A stretch of 64,000 bases of DNA from Marinomonas algicola (GCF_014805825.1 NZ_CP061941.1:3534001-3598000); one strand, 5' to 3'. Numbered from the stretch's first letter, positions 42,788 to 52,390 are shown. Translations and numbers: made by a program. Notes: generated from the sequence alone by a model not told the origin.

Positions 42788-43630
42788 ATGATCTTCATTG
42801 ACCCCTTGAGCAAACTGCATACCCGAAAAGAGTTAAAACATTCGCTCCGTCACAATAATGGGAAAAATACACAAATAAGCAGAGACAAAGTTGATCTAAG
42901 TGACGACGCTAATTATCTTAATGAATTTAGCCTATCATCAGACGGAGTTTACTCTCTCACGGCCGAAATGAGCTGCACAGTACTCATTCTTCAAGCGGCA
43001 ATTAAGGCTATATGCGGGAAAGAGCTACTGATACGATCCATTCAGGAAATCAACCTACCCTCAAAAGAATGGCAATTAATCGTCCAACCTCCACCTATTG
43101 AAAAAAAGAGTACGGAAGCACTCTATTCCGATAAACACCCAGAAAAAGACTCTGACCCATTTAGCTATAAATTGCTGATTCCTGTGCTAAGTAAGGACGA
43201 TAAACGACATGAGTTTCAATTAGCTTTAGGGTGCAACCGGTTGTTTGCCAAAAAACATGATTGGCCCATTCCGCCAAAAAAAATCACGGCCGACTCCGTC
43301 TCTGCCCCATACTCCTCTCATTTTATTGCGCAATTGGCGGCGTCCATAATATTTGAGTTTGACGACGATGGCGAACCGGATCAATTAAAAGAATTACAAC
43401 CCAATACCTACAGCAACAACAAGCGATCCACTTCAACGAACGAATTTGAAACCGCAGGGCTACGGATTTGGCTGGAGACACAAAACAACATGACATTATA
43501 TATTTTAGGGGACACTAATTTGGGCGCTATTTTTGTGGACAACATTGCGCCTCAACCGCAAGAGACACACAAAGAAGAAAACACGATAGCAAAGCACACT
43601 ACTGCTCATCATTTAGATATTGAAGTATAA
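42788..43630 (+). CDS. hypothetical protein, 280 aa
   Basis: I do not recognise this gene. It encodes a soluble, charged protein without signal peptide or membrane helices. The most structured stretches by eye are LTAEMSCTVLILQAAIKAICGKELLIRSIQ (about 58-87) and FETAGLRIWLETQNNMTLYILGDTNLGAIFVD (about 218-249); between them are Lys/Glu-rich and Asn/Ser-rich linkers. The C-terminal 30 residues are low complexity with several His. The ribosome binding site is weak. It stands alone between the yhbY terminator and the terminator shared with erpA. Codon use looks like the neighbours. Confidence 0.65.
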   Translation: MIFIDPLSKLHTRKELKHSLRHNNGKNTQISRDKVDLSDDANYLNEFSLSSDGVYSLTAEMSCTVLILQAAIKAICGKELLIRSIQEINLPSKEWQLIVQPPPIEKKSTEALYSDKHPEKDSDPFSYKLLIPVLSKDDKRHEFQLALGCNRLFAKKHDWPIPPKKITADSVSAPYSSHFIAQLAASIIFEFDDDGEPDQLKELQPNTYSNNKRSTSTNEFETAGLRIWLETQNNMTLYILGDTNLGAIFVDNIAPQPQETHKEENTIAKHTTAHHLDIEV

Positions 43631-43669
43631 ATTCATTTCTACAGGGGAGTAGATCGTTTTTTTCGACAC

Positions 43670-43705
43670 ATAAAAAAACCTTAAAATAAAAATATTTTAA
43701 GGTTT
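43670..43705. terminator. bidirectional terminator, 280-aa gene / erpA
   Basis: AAACCTTAAAATA (43676-43688), loop AAAA, TATTTTAAGGTTT (43693-43705). On the minus strand a run of seven T follows, so it mainly serves erpA; on the plus strand the tail is TTTATG. Confidence 0.85.
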
Positions 43706-43732
43706 ATGCTTACATAGAGACTAAGAGAAAGT

Positions 43733-44080
43733 CTAAATACTGAAACTCGCACCACAACCACACGTAGTGGTCGCATTCGGGTTTTGAACCGTAAAACGAG
43801 ACCCTTCTAAATTTTCTTTATAGTCCACTTCAGACCCTACCAAATACTGAAAGCTCAACGGATCAACAACCATAATCACACCGTCTTTAGTTACTGTCGT
43901 ATCATCTTCTTGGAACGCATCATCAAATGTAAAGCCGTATTGAAACCCAGAACAACCACCACCAGTTACATAGACACGCAACATAAGCTTGTCGTTTTCT
44001 TCTTCTTCAATTAAAGCCTTGAGTTTTGCCGCCGCAGCAGAGGTAAACTCAAAAGGCTCAGCTGATTGCACATCACTCAT
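43733..44080 (-). CDS. erpA: iron-sulfur cluster insertion protein ErpA
   Basis: A 115-aa A-type Fe-S carrier that passes clusters to essential targets such as IspG. The three cluster cysteines are present: one in VTGGGCSGFQYGFTFDD and two in TTCGCGASFSI at the C-terminus. VDPLSFQYLVGSEVDY fits ErpA better than IscA. I chose the ATG at 44080 because MSDVQS aligns with E. coli ErpA (MSDDVA); an in-frame GTG 4 codons upstream is possible. Confidence 0.94.
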   Translation of the reverse strand: MSDVQSAEPFEFTSAAAAKLKALIEEEENDKLMLRVYVTGGGCSGFQYGFTFDDAFQEDDTTVTKDGVIMVVDPLSFQYLVGSEVDYKENLEGSRFTVQNPNATTTCGCGASFSI

Positions 44081-44194
44081 TTCTACTACCACAATCGTTA
44101 CCTAATCCGTTTTACTAGAATAAGCCAATCTTATCCTAGTAATTTAGTCAAGTATAGAGTCTGCAGCCAATATCAGAAATAGATACATCAATTC

Positions 44195-45781
44195 CTAGTG
44201 CTCGCGGGTTGCCCTAAAGCGCACATCAGGCCATTTTTCTTCAGCCATCATTAGATTTACCCGAGTCGGAGCGAGATACGTTAAATGCCCGCCACCATCA
44301 ATCGCTAAGTTGTCATAACATTTACGTTTAAACTCTTCGAACTTTTTAGGGTCATCGCACTCAACCCAACGAGCCGTATTGACATTAACGGCTTCGTAAA
44401 TGCATTCGACCTTGTATTCATCCTTCAAACGATAAGACACAACTTCAAACTGCAGTTGACCCACAGCCCCGACAATAAGCTCATTATTGCGTTGTGGCAT
44501 AAACAGCTGAGTAGACCCTTCTTCAGAAAGTTGCTGCAGACCTTTCTGCAACGCTTTCATCTTTAATGGGTCCGTTAAACGAACACGACGATAAAGCTCC
44601 GGCGCAAAATGTGGAATTCCCGTAAACTTTAAATCTTCACCTTCGGTGAAAGTGTCACCTATTTGGATCGTACCGTGATTATGCAATCCAATAATATCAC
44701 CAGACCACGCCTCATCAACACTGTCTCGGTCTCCTGCTGTAAAAGAAACCGCATCGGTGACTTTTACATCTTTACCTAAACGGTTATGGCGCATTTTCAT
44801 GCCTTTACGATAAGAACCTGAACAAATTCGCATAAAGGCCACTCGATCTCGATGCTTCGGATCCATATTGGCTTGAATTTTGAAAATGAAACCAGAAAAA
44901 GACTCTTCTCTTGACTCAACATGGCGAGTCAAGGTGTCTCGCCCCATTGGGGAAGGAGCCCATTCAACAAAACCGTCTAACATCTCACGGATGCCAAAAT
45001 TTGATAAGGCGGTACCAAAAAAGACAGGAGTAATACGACCCGCCAAATACTCATCTAGATCAAACTCATGACTGGCACCCCGTACTAACTCGATTTCATC
45101 AACAAAATCGTCGTATAAGTCCCCTAAATGTTCACGCGCTTCGTCTGTATCCAGTCCATTAATCTGAATATCATCCGTCAGAGTGTGACCACGACCTCGG
45201 ACAAAGACATGTATCGTGTCTGTATAAAGGTTATAGACCCCTTTAAAAAAGTCACTCATGCCTATTGGCCATGTAATAGGTGCCGCTTTAATCTTTAATA
45301 CTTCTTCTACCTCATCCAATAAATCAATAGGATCTCGAATATCTCGGTCCATCTTGTTAATGAAGGTCAGAATTGGCGTATCACGTAAACGACATACATC
45401 CATCAATTTGATGGTTCGATCCTCTACACCCTTCGCCCCGTCAATCACCATCAATACCGAGTCTACCGCTGTTAAGGTTCTATAGGTATCTTCCGAAAAG
45501 TCTTCGTGTCCGGGTGTATCCAATAAGTTAACAATTCGATCTTTATAAGGAAACTGCATCACAGAAGACGTAATGGAAATTCCCCGCTGCTGTTCCATTG
45601 TCATCCAGTCAGATGTCGCGTGCTTATCCCCTTTACGACCTTTTACCGAGCCAGCGGTTTGAATTAACTGACCGAGCAACAACAGTTTTTCGGTAATAGT
45701 GGTTTTACCCGCATCAGGGTGAGAAATGATAGCGAAGGTACGTCGTTGTTCGACTTCCTTTAAAAACTCGGCATTAGACAT
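44195..45781 (-). CDS. prfC: peptide chain release factor RF3
   Basis: A 528-aa translational GTPase that removes RF1/RF2 from the ribosome after termination. G-domain motifs are ISHPDAGKTTITEKLLL, LLDTPGHEDFSEDTYRTL and FINKMDRD; domains II and III follow, with FMPQRNNELIVGAVGQLQFEV typical of RF3. Length matches E. coli (529 aa). It is upstream of erpA on the same strand, with 114 bp between them. Confidence 0.97.
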   Translation of the reverse strand: MSNAEFLKEVEQRRTFAIISHPDAGKTTITEKLLLLGQLIQTAGSVKGRKGDKHATSDWMTMEQQRGISITSSVMQFPYKDRIVNLLDTPGHEDFSEDTYRTLTAVDSVLMVIDGAKGVEDRTIKLMDVCRLRDTPILTFINKMDRDIRDPIDLLDEVEEVLKIKAAPITWPIGMSDFFKGVYNLYTDTIHVFVRGRGHTLTDDIQINGLDTDEAREHLGDLYDDFVDEIELVRGASHEFDLDEYLAGRITPVFFGTALSNFGIREMLDGFVEWAPSPMGRDTLTRHVESREESFSGFIFKIQANMDPKHRDRVAFMRICSGSYRKGMKMRHNRLGKDVKVTDAVSFTAGDRDSVDEAWSGDIIGLHNHGTIQIGDTFTEGEDLKFTGIPHFAPELYRRVRLTDPLKMKALQKGLQQLSEEGSTQLFMPQRNNELIVGAVGQLQFEVVSYRLKDEYKVECIYEAVNVNTARWVECDDPKKFEEFKRKCYDNLAIDGGGHLTYLAPTRVNLMMAEEKWPDVRFRATREH

Positions 45782-45952
45782 GAATAGGTATCTTCTGTTG
45801 ATCAGGGTGGCTTCTCAGCGCAACCTTCTAGTATTAAATTTGAATAATGCTATTTTCGCCGATCTTGAGGAGATACACAATCTAAGTCTGAATCAAACAA
45901 GCGATTTGTTTTTTTGACGGTAGGACAGAACAAAAAAAACCACTTTCTAAAA

Positions 45953-45989
45953 AAACGGCGCTAACCTCTAATATAGGTTAACGCCGTTT
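45953..45989 (-). terminator. terminator of the chemoreceptor gene
   Basis: AAACGGCG (45953-45960) with CGCCGTTT (45982-45989), extended after one mismatch by TAACCT/AGGTTA. On the minus strand seven T follow. It lies 38 bp past the chemoreceptor stop. Confidence 0.88.
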
Positions 45990-46026
45990 AAATTTCGACT
46001 ACATCATCAATGCCTTAAGAATTGAA

Positions 46027-47976
46027 CTACCATTTAAACTGATTTACTTGCTCGGTCAACTGAGAAGACAAAAGCATCAGCTCTTTGCTCGTTTCCATTA
46101 TTTCTTTAGTGCTTTGCCCTGTTGCATCAGAGATATCACTAATTTCTAATGTTTGCTTACTGATATCTTTTGATGCTTCTGACTGCTGCTGTGTTGCATT
46201 GGCAATCTCAACATTCATACTTACAATTTTATTAACGGAATCACTGACAGCATTTAATGAATCCGTCACCTCTAGGTTTTTTGTCACAATGCTTTTCGCC
46301 TGCTGAGATCCTTTGTTCATTGATTCTGTGGCTTCTTTTACCTTCACCACCAGAGATTGAATCATGGTTTCAATTTCAACAGTCGAGTTTTGAGTATTCT
46401 GAGCTAGAGTTCTGACTTCATCCGCCACTACAGAAAAACCACGCCCTTCATCTCCCGCTCTTGCGGCTTCAATTGCCGCATTCAATGCGAGTAAGTTTGT
46501 TTGGTCCGCTATACTTTTAATAACATCTAGAATATTAACTATGTTGGCCGTGCCTTCCTGAACCTCATCAATTAACCGCTTTGACCCTTCTATATTTTCA
46601 GACAAGTCGTCCACATAATTAACAGCATCACGCACAGATAAGGAACACTCATCCACCAGTTTTTTAGACACATCAGATGCTTCAGATACAGCGGCCGTAT
46701 TATTTGAAACGTCCTCGATAGAAGACGACATCTCGATCATAGCCGTAGCAACTTGATCCGTAGCATTATGTTGCCTAATCATATTTTGATTAGTTTGTTC
46801 TGTAATAACAGCTAATTTTTCAGATGATAGGTTTTGTTTTATCGCCGACTCTGCAATATGCTCTATCATAGCTTTTAACTTACTAACCATATCTTGCATT
46901 GACTGCTGTAGGAGACCCAGTTCATTATGCTGAGTTACTGATATCGATGTTGTCAAATCGCCACTGGCAACGAGTTGAGCCGCTTTCGAAGATTTTACAA
47001 TAGGTTGGCTGATGCTTTTGGCAATCAAAAGAGCGCACAAGATAATCGCAAGCATAACACCAATTACCAGAACGATAGAGATCTTGATTAATTGATTCGC
47101 TGCTGCAAACGCCTCAGACTCATCAATTTCGGCAATAACAGCCCAGCTAAATTCCCCTACTTTTATTGTCGTAAAAGAAGACAACACAGAATTGCCATTG
47201 TAATCTGTAATGAGGCGATTATCCGATTCACCTTCAAAAGCCCATTTTACGGCATCAGTATCTACTGCATTCTTGTCAGCAAATGAAGCGATCACAGAGT
47301 GATTCTTAGGATCAAGAAAGGAGTCAGAGCGCATTAATTTATCTTCTCCAACTAAGTAGGTTTCACCAGACTCTCCCATACCGTCTCGTTGCTGCATAAG
47401 AGCATTTACTTTATCCAAAGGAAACTGTAACGCAACATACCCTATGTGCTCGCCATTCCCAGCAAGCATTTTTGCCATCATAAACCCAGCTGGCTCATTG
47501 TTCGATGGCGGATAAGGTGTAAAATCACTTACCACAACCGCCGCAGAGGAGGCTTTTTTTGCTTTCGTAAAAGCCTCCCCCATACTGGTTCCGGCCAATG
47601 CGGATGACGGTATGTTTATTCCTAGATCAGACTCTTTCGCTGCCGTAAAAATAATATCCCCATTCAAATTAATAAAGAAAAGGTCATACCAATGATTGAT
47701 TTTATTTACCTCTATAAAGCGCGTAGCGTGCTTTTTTTCCGCTACTAGCCACCCTTTTCCAGAAAGACCAGATTGAGTAAAAGCGGCATCAAAGTCTAGA
47801 AAGCTTTCAAGGGCATATGGATCATTTTGCAAAACCATCAAGCTGGATTTTAAAGAGGAGAGGTAATTAGACAATTCTAATTTTTTGATTTCTCGAATCG
47901 ATTCCAGTTGATTGTAGGCTTTTTCTTCAAACGCTTTACTGGAAATATTAAGATTGATAAAGGCAAAAACTAACAA
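46027..47976 (-). CDS. methyl-accepting chemotaxis protein (5' end interrupted)
   Basis: The open part encodes 649 aa: a periplasmic double-Cache-like sensor (about 20-285), a second membrane helix (ISIVLVIGVMLAIILCALLIAKS), a HAMP domain and a cytoplasmic signalling region. Its hairpin tip DQTNLLALNAAIEAARAGDEGRGFSVVADEVRTLAQ is diagnostic of chemoreceptors. The frame is open upstream to an amber codon at 48034-48036. The only start with a good ribosome binding site (ATG at 48045) precedes that amber, and the codons in between complete the first membrane helix. The TTG at 47976 has no ribosome binding site and would truncate that helix. The gene is therefore probably impaired unless readthrough or another start is used. 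Confidence 0.85.
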   Translation of the reverse strand: MLVFAFINLNISSKAFEEKAYNQLESIREIKKLELSNYLSSLKSSLMVLQNDPYALESFLDFDAAFTQSGLSGKGWLVAEKKHATRFIEVNKINHWYDLFFINLNGDIIFTAAKESDLGINIPSSALAGTSMGEAFTKAKKASSAAVVVSDFTPYPPSNNEPAGFMMAKMLAGNGEHIGYVALQFPLDKVNALMQQRDGMGESGETYLVGEDKLMRSDSFLDPKNHSVIASFADKNAVDTDAVKWAFEGESDNRLITDYNGNSVLSSFTTIKVGEFSWAVIAEIDESEAFAAANQLIKISIVLVIGVMLAIILCALLIAKSISQPIVKSSKAAQLVASGDLTTSISVTQHNELGLLQQSMQDMVSKLKAMIEHIAESAIKQNLSSEKLAVITEQTNQNMIRQHNATDQVATAMIEMSSSIEDVSNNTAAVSEASDVSKKLVDECSLSVRDAVNYVDDLSENIEGSKRLIDEVQEGTANIVNILDVIKSIADQTNLLALNAAIEAARAGDEGRGFSVVADEVRTLAQNTQNSTVEIETMIQSLVVKVKEATESMNKGSQQAKSIVTKNLEVTDSLNAVSDSVNKIVSMNVEIANATQQQSEASKDISKQTLEISDISDATGQSTKEIMETSKELMLLSSQLTEQVNQFKW

Positions 47977-48045
47977 AGGAATAAGGGACAGCGCTAAAAA
48001 AGCAACAATTAACTTTTGATTTAATTTCGTAAACTAAGGCATCAT
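47977..48045 (-). pseudogene. amber-interrupted 5' end of the chemoreceptor
   Basis: GGAG lies 7 bases before ATG-ATG at 48045-48040. The frame then reads CCT, TAG (48036-48034), and continues in phase as FTKLNQKLIVAFLALSLIPL into the chemoreceptor. A Lys/Gln-rich start plus hydrophobic helix is exactly what a chemoreceptor N-terminus looks like. A single change (for example CAG to TAG at codon 4) explains it; a sequencing error is the alternative. Confidence 0.7.
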
Positions 48046-48260
48046 ACGTGCACTCCAGCTTCAAGAGAAATAATAACCACAACATTCATTGGGTTAATTT
48101 CAGAAAAATAGTACAAATAAGTAACTGAAACTGCACCACAGAAAACCGGAAAATTACAAAAGGACACAAAAAGGACACAAAAACCCCAAAATAAAATAGG
48201 TAATGTATACATAATACAAAAAACAGAATAAATTAACAGGATAACATGCAAGTTTTTAAT

Positions 48261-48283
48261 AAAAAAACAGAGACTGTCTCCGT
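48261..48283 (-). terminator. terminator-like hairpin in the gap
   Basis: On the minus strand ACGGAG-ACAGT-CTCTGT (one G-U pair) is followed by six to seven T. It would stop transcripts that run past the sugar-binding-protein gene. Confidence 0.55.
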
Positions 48284-48388
48284 TTTAATTCAATAAAAGA
48301 CTATTTTTTTAACGCTTTTTCTCTGCTATTTTAGCACCTCCTCATAAAGGGCACTTTAAGCAAGAAGGAAGAGAGGCATGTTTTGGAC

Positions 48389-48428
48389 TCTTAAGGCACA
48401 CTTTTAAACGGTAAAACGTGCCTTAAGA
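48389..48428. repeat. 11-bp inverted repeat after the sugar-binding protein gene
   Basis: TCTTAAGGCAC (48389-48399) and GTGCCTTAAGA (48418-48428) are perfectly complementary, with an inner TTTTA/TAAAA pairing. It begins 16 bp past the gene's stop; there is no T-run, so it may be an mRNA 3'-end stabiliser. Confidence 0.6.
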
Positions 48429-48443
48429 AAGGAGAAGGTCTGA

Positions 48444-49556
48444 CTATTTCCAAATCGCTTTATAGTACTCGCGATAGTTATTGTCTGGATCAAACGTATC
48501 TTGCTCACCACCGTTGAATTTTATATTTTCTGGAGTAACAAGATAAACTGGGGTAGAAAAACCACTGTCTTTCACACCAGAGAAAGCACGATTCAGCTCA
48601 TCAATAATTTGCCATCCATGGAGATTTAAAGGCTCAGGTACCGTTCCGGTTTGATTAAAGTTAGTACGAATACGCGCATACGCTGATTGACTGCCATCTC
48701 CGGCGGATAGATTGCGCGGTAGCTGCTCCATTGGTAAGCCAGAAGAGTTCAAAGACGAACCAATATAATCAAAATACAAGTCGTTAATCCCTAACGAATG
48801 CGTCCATTTGCCTTGATTACGTTGCAATAAAGAGGTTGTTAACTGCGGCATACGAGTAGAGGTATCCGAAAGCGGCGTGTCTTCTACTGAAATTAATGTG
48901 CAGCCAGCGCATTTTTCAATGAGTTTAGCCATGGCATCGGATTTGGCAATCGCGACTTCATAGGCTGAATCCGTAAAAATGACCACCCCTGCTTTACCAT
49001 CTGATTCAGCAATGGCTGCTAACGCCGCTATTTCTGCAACGTCATCAGCATCGGTTGTAATGTTAGTAAACATATTTTTCTCTGGGATTGGCCCTGGCTT
49101 AGGAGCAGAATGCCAGCCGACAATCTTAATACCCAAAGAGGTTGCGGTCTCTAACGCGGCGGATTGTTCTTTAACATCAAATCCACCTAAAACGATACCA
49201 TCTGGTTTCAGTGCCATGGCTTGATTAAATACGGACGTACGACCAGAAACGGTTCCTTGTCCATCTAAAACGCGCACATTCCAACCAATAAACGCCGCCG
49301 CTTCTTCAACACCATTACTTACACCCAATACCCCGCCATTTCTCATGTCCGATGCTAAAAAAACCACGGTTTTATTTGTAACCGCTTTAGGCCCAGTAGT
49401 TGGACCATCCCATTCACTGTTATGAATGGTTGCCGCTTTTACTTTTGCTTTAGCCATAGCGACAAAGTCATCGGCCTCAGAAGCATAACTAGACGCCGCC
49501 ATTAAAACAGACAGAGAAATCGCACTGTATTTCAGAACCGACATATACTTTTTCAT
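48444..49556 (-). CDS. periplasmic sugar-binding protein of an ABC transporter
   Basis: A 370-aa protein of the ribose/galactose-type periplasmic binding family (Peripla_BP_4 fold). A signal peptide ends at SSYA (about residue 26). The mature part shows TVVFLASDMRNGGVLGVSNGVEEAA, ALKPDGIVLGGFDV and LGIKIVGWHSAPKPGP, the alternating strand-helix pattern of the two lobes. The ligand cannot be read from sequence; a pentose, hexose or sugar alcohol is likely. It is the last gene of an ATPase-permease-binding protein operon. The ATG at 49556 follows GAGG; a GTG immediately before is in frame. Confidence 0.88.
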   Translation of the reverse strand: MKKYMSVLKYSAISLSVLMAASSYASEADDFVAMAKAKVKAATIHNSEWDGPTTGPKAVTNKTVVFLASDMRNGGVLGVSNGVEEAAAFIGWNVRVLDGQGTVSGRTSVFNQAMALKPDGIVLGGFDVKEQSAALETATSLGIKIVGWHSAPKPGPIPEKNMFTNITTDADDVAEIAALAAIAESDGKAGVVIFTDSAYEVAIAKSDAMAKLIEKCAGCTLISVEDTPLSDTSTRMPQLTTSLLQRNQGKWTHSLGINDLYFDYIGSSLNSSGLPMEQLPRNLSAGDGSQSAYARIRTNFNQTGTVPEPLNLHGWQIIDELNRAFSGVKDSGFSTPVYLVTPENIKFNGGEQDTFDPDNNYREYYKAIWK

Positions 49557-49629
49557 CACAACCTCATGTATTTTTTATCATTTTAAAACAGATGAATTTC
49601 ACCCTTACGCTTAGGTATTTTAAGCGGTG

Positions 49630-50682
49630 CTAACTATCCTCTTGTTTGAGGAGCCTTTTTATTTTACCGCCTCTACGTTGCGCATATCCGGCAATACCAA
49701 TTGATATCAATAAGGTTGCACCATTAAATAAAGGCTCAATATAAAAAGCCCCTCCGAGCTGCTGAATACCAGAGATCCCAACCGCTAAAATTGCTACCCC
49801 AATAATGGTGCCCAACACATTAACTCGACCGGGGCGAATGGTAGTCGACCCAAGAAATGCACCCACTAAGGCAGGCAATAAAAACTCTAAACCAACGTTA
49901 GCTTGCCCAATACGCAACTTAGCGGCCAAAATAACACCGGCTAATGCCGTCAATAGTCCAGAGGTAATAAAGGCGCCAATAACGTATTTACGTGATGGAA
50001 TACCATTGAGATCAGCCGCTCTAGGGTTCGCACCTATCGCATACAAACAACGCCCTAAAGGCAACCTTTCAGTAACAACCCAAAGTAAAACAGCAATTCC
50101 TAGCACATAAAAGGCCGGGGCGGGCAAACCAAAAATAAATGAATTTGAAATAGCATAAAAATCCGCTTCAAGAGATCCAATTACCTGACGACCACCAGTA
50201 TACCAAAGCGCTACAGAATAAATGACAGTACCCGTACCAAGGGTTGCTATAAAAGAATCAATTTTGGCCATTTCAACCAGCAGCCCATTTAAAAGCCCGA
50301 ATACCATGCCACAAATCAAAACCACACAAACCGCCATTTGCCAACTCATGCCAAACTTTGTTTGCAGACTAATAGCCAGAATATGCCAAAGCACAATGCC
50401 ATAACCAACCGTTAGGTCTATTTTACCCGTCAACATAGGCACCATTGCCGCTAATGCTAAAATTGCAATAATGGATTTGTCACTTAGAATGGATCTCAAA
50501 TTCAATAAAGTTGGAAATGTTTCCGGCAGCAATACGGAAAAAAACACAATTAACAACAGAGTTAATATTGGCAAACCATACACAGGGAGAAAACGGCCAA
50601 TATGCGATAAGAGGCCACTTTTTAACTGCGATTTATCATTATAATCAGGCTCTAGTGCCGTCGATTTAATTGAAGTACTCAT
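49630..50682 (-). CDS. sugar ABC transporter permease (RbsC-like)
   Basis: A 350-aa inner membrane permease of the RbsC/XylH family, with about eight to ten hydrophobic helices. FIATLGTGTVIYSVALWYTGGRQV and the cytoplasmic coupling loop YAIGANPRAADLNGIPSRKYVIGAF are characteristic. One permease gene implies a homodimer. I use ATG 50682 (AGAG upstream, typical length); an earlier ATG at 50754 overlaps the ATPase gene by 11 bp and would add 24 residues of doubtful value. It lies between the ATPase and binding protein genes. Confidence 0.87.
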   Translation of the reverse strand: MSTSIKSTALEPDYNDKSQLKSGLLSHIGRFLPVYGLPILTLLLIVFFSVLLPETFPTLLNLRSILSDKSIIAILALAAMVPMLTGKIDLTVGYGIVLWHILAISLQTKFGMSWQMAVCVVLICGMVFGLLNGLLVEMAKIDSFIATLGTGTVIYSVALWYTGGRQVIGSLEADFYAISNSFIFGLPAPAFYVLGIAVLLWVVTERLPLGRCLYAIGANPRAADLNGIPSRKYVIGAFITSGLLTALAGVILAAKLRIGQANVGLEFLLPALVGAFLGSTTIRPGRVNVLGTIIGVAILAVGISGIQQLGGAFYIEPLFNGATLLISIGIAGYAQRRGGKIKRLLKQEDS

Positions 50683-50743
50683 TCTATGCTCTCTATTAAT
50701 TATTTTTTTTACCATGTCGCCAATAAGAAATGAAAACGCATGG

Positions 50744-52252
50744 TTAGCGACCATCAGCCGAAGCGGCTTTCAACATATTGGCAAACGTAATTTCATCAGA
50801 CGTCAGTTCTTTGTGAATCTTCCCTTTACTAAAGACATAACAGCGATTACAAATTTTCTCTACTTCCTCAAAATCCGTTGAAACGATAATGACTGTGAGT
50901 CCTTTTCGCACAGCTTCTTTCAATAAATCATAAATTTCAGACTTTGCTCCAACATCGACACCTGCTGTTGGCTCGTCCAGTATTAATATTTTTTTGTTTA
51001 AATTTAACCAACGAGCCACAATCACTTTTTGTTGATTGCCACCACTGAGATTCTCAACGGCTTGTTGAGGATCATTTGGGCGCACATCAAATCGTTCAAT
51101 CAGATCCATTGAGTACGATTTTTCCTTTTGGAGAGCATTCATAGAAAAAAAAGACGCTAGACCTAAAAGAGGATTAAGGAAGAGGTTTTCTTGAACTGAC
51201 ATAGACATCGCCAAGTTTTCAGATCGCTCTCCAGCGACATAACCAATCCCGGCCTTAATCGCATCGAGTGGCGACTCTAATGACAATGTTTCGCCTTCGA
51301 GGAGCAATTCTCCAGCGAAAGCAGGGTAATCACCGAAAAGCGTTTTTCCAACTTCACCTTGACCGCCACCACGCAAGCCGATTAAACCAAGAATTTCCCC
51401 TTTTTTAACGTTAAAAGAAATTGGGCCAATATGGCCCGCTTCAAATTGTGTGGCTTGTAGAATTATGGGCGCCGTTTGATTAACCTGTAGACGCTTAAAT
51501 GCTTTCTGTTCTGCGCCGACAATCATTTCTACTAACTCTTTCTCCTGCACTCCCTGAGTATCACACTTCTCTACCAGAAAACCGTCTCTCATAATAACCA
51601 TGCTATCAGAAATCTCCATGACTTCGTCGAGCCGATGAGATACATAAATCATTCCGACGCCTTGTTTTCGAAGGTCTCTAATAACTTCAAATAAACGCGC
51701 TACATCAGAGGCAGGGAGGCTGGCCGTAGGCTCATCTAAAACGAGTATTTTGGCCTTACAATAAACGGCTCTAGCAATGGCTATCAAAGATTGCTCAGAG
51801 CGAGATAAACGGAAAACACGAGTACGTGGATCAATGTCTGCCTTGACCATCGCTAAAGCGTCGGCCGCTCTTGCATTTGTTGCCTTCCAGTCAATTAAAC
51901 CGACTCTTTTACAATACCCCATAGACAGTGCCATATTTTCCGCAACGGTCATCCAATCCACGAGCCCTAAATCTTGGTGAATAAAGGCGATTTCGTGATT
52001 CTGACGCGCTTTCTTGCTAAGAGAATCGCCTTGATAACGAATTCCCCCTGAATCTTCTTGATAAACGCCTGCCAATATTTTGATTAACGTCGATTTTCCT
52101 GCACCATTTTCACCTAAAAGTGCCACCACAGAATGCGAGCCTACATTAAAGGAAACGTCATTCACGGCAATGGTATTACCAAATTTCTTAGTAATATTAC
52201 GAAACTGTAGTAATGTTTCGTCTGACTCTATCGGCTCACTTTTGATCGCCAT
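50744..52252 (-). CDS. sugar ABC transporter ATPase, two nucleotide-binding domains
   Basis: A 502-aa RbsA-type ATPase. The first domain has Walker A GENGAGKSTLIK and Walker B ILVLDEPTASL, but its signature is LSRSEQ, not LSGGQ. The second has a degenerate Walker A (GLRGGGQGEVGKTLF), the full signature LSGGNQQKVIVARWL and ILDEPTAGVDVGAKSE. Such asymmetric sites are normal in this family. ATG 52252 follows GGGG by 7 bases. It is the first gene of the operon; a 613-bp gap lies upstream. Confidence 0.9.
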   Translation of the reverse strand: MAIKSEPIESDETLLQFRNITKKFGNTIAVNDVSFNVGSHSVVALLGENGAGKSTLIKILAGVYQEDSGGIRYQGDSLSKKARQNHEIAFIHQDLGLVDWMTVAENMALSMGYCKRVGLIDWKATNARAADALAMVKADIDPRTRVFRLSRSEQSLIAIARAVYCKAKILVLDEPTASLPASDVARLFEVIRDLRKQGVGMIYVSHRLDEVMEISDSMVIMRDGFLVEKCDTQGVQEKELVEMIVGAEQKAFKRLQVNQTAPIILQATQFEAGHIGPISFNVKKGEILGLIGLRGGGQGEVGKTLFGDYPAFAGELLLEGETLSLESPLDAIKAGIGYVAGERSENLAMSMSVQENLFLNPLLGLASFFSMNALQKEKSYSMDLIERFDVRPNDPQQAVENLSGGNQQKVIVARWLNLNKKILILDEPTAGVDVGAKSEIYDLLKEAVRKGLTVIIVSTDFEEVEKICNRCYVFSKGKIHKELTSDEITFANMLKAASADGR

Positions 52253-52390
52253 AGAAAACCCCAATAATATTATGTTGATGAGTTCAAAATATAGATAACT
52301 TACTAAAGCACCGGCTTATTAGTGAAGAAGTACTTTTCAGGTCGGCCAGTGCTGATCAATACTCAATACCGCCAACTTGATTCTCAGTAT

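Larger units (their letters stand above)
48046..48443. other. 398-bp gap between chemoreceptor and sugar-binding protein genes
   Basis: AT-rich, no gene I can support. It contains a direct repeat of AAAAGGACACA (48158-48168 and 48169-48179 approximately), a minus-strand terminator-like hairpin at 48261-48283 and an 11-bp inverted repeat at 48389-48428. The chemoreceptor promoter should lie in the left half; no clear -35/-10 pair was found. Confidence 0.6.

Noticed and set aside
48158..48179. Direct repeat AAAAGGACACA x2
   Set aside because: Two copies only in A-rich DNA; noted but not distinctive.
48042..48251. 69-codon minus-strand open frame with membrane-like sequence
   Set aside because: No ribosome binding site; overlaps the chemoreceptor start in another frame; composition explained by AT-rich intergenic DNA.
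48378..48407. Nine-codon plus-strand leader peptide (MFWTLKAHF)
   Set aside because: It has an acceptable ribosome binding site, but no plus-strand gene follows for it to regulate.
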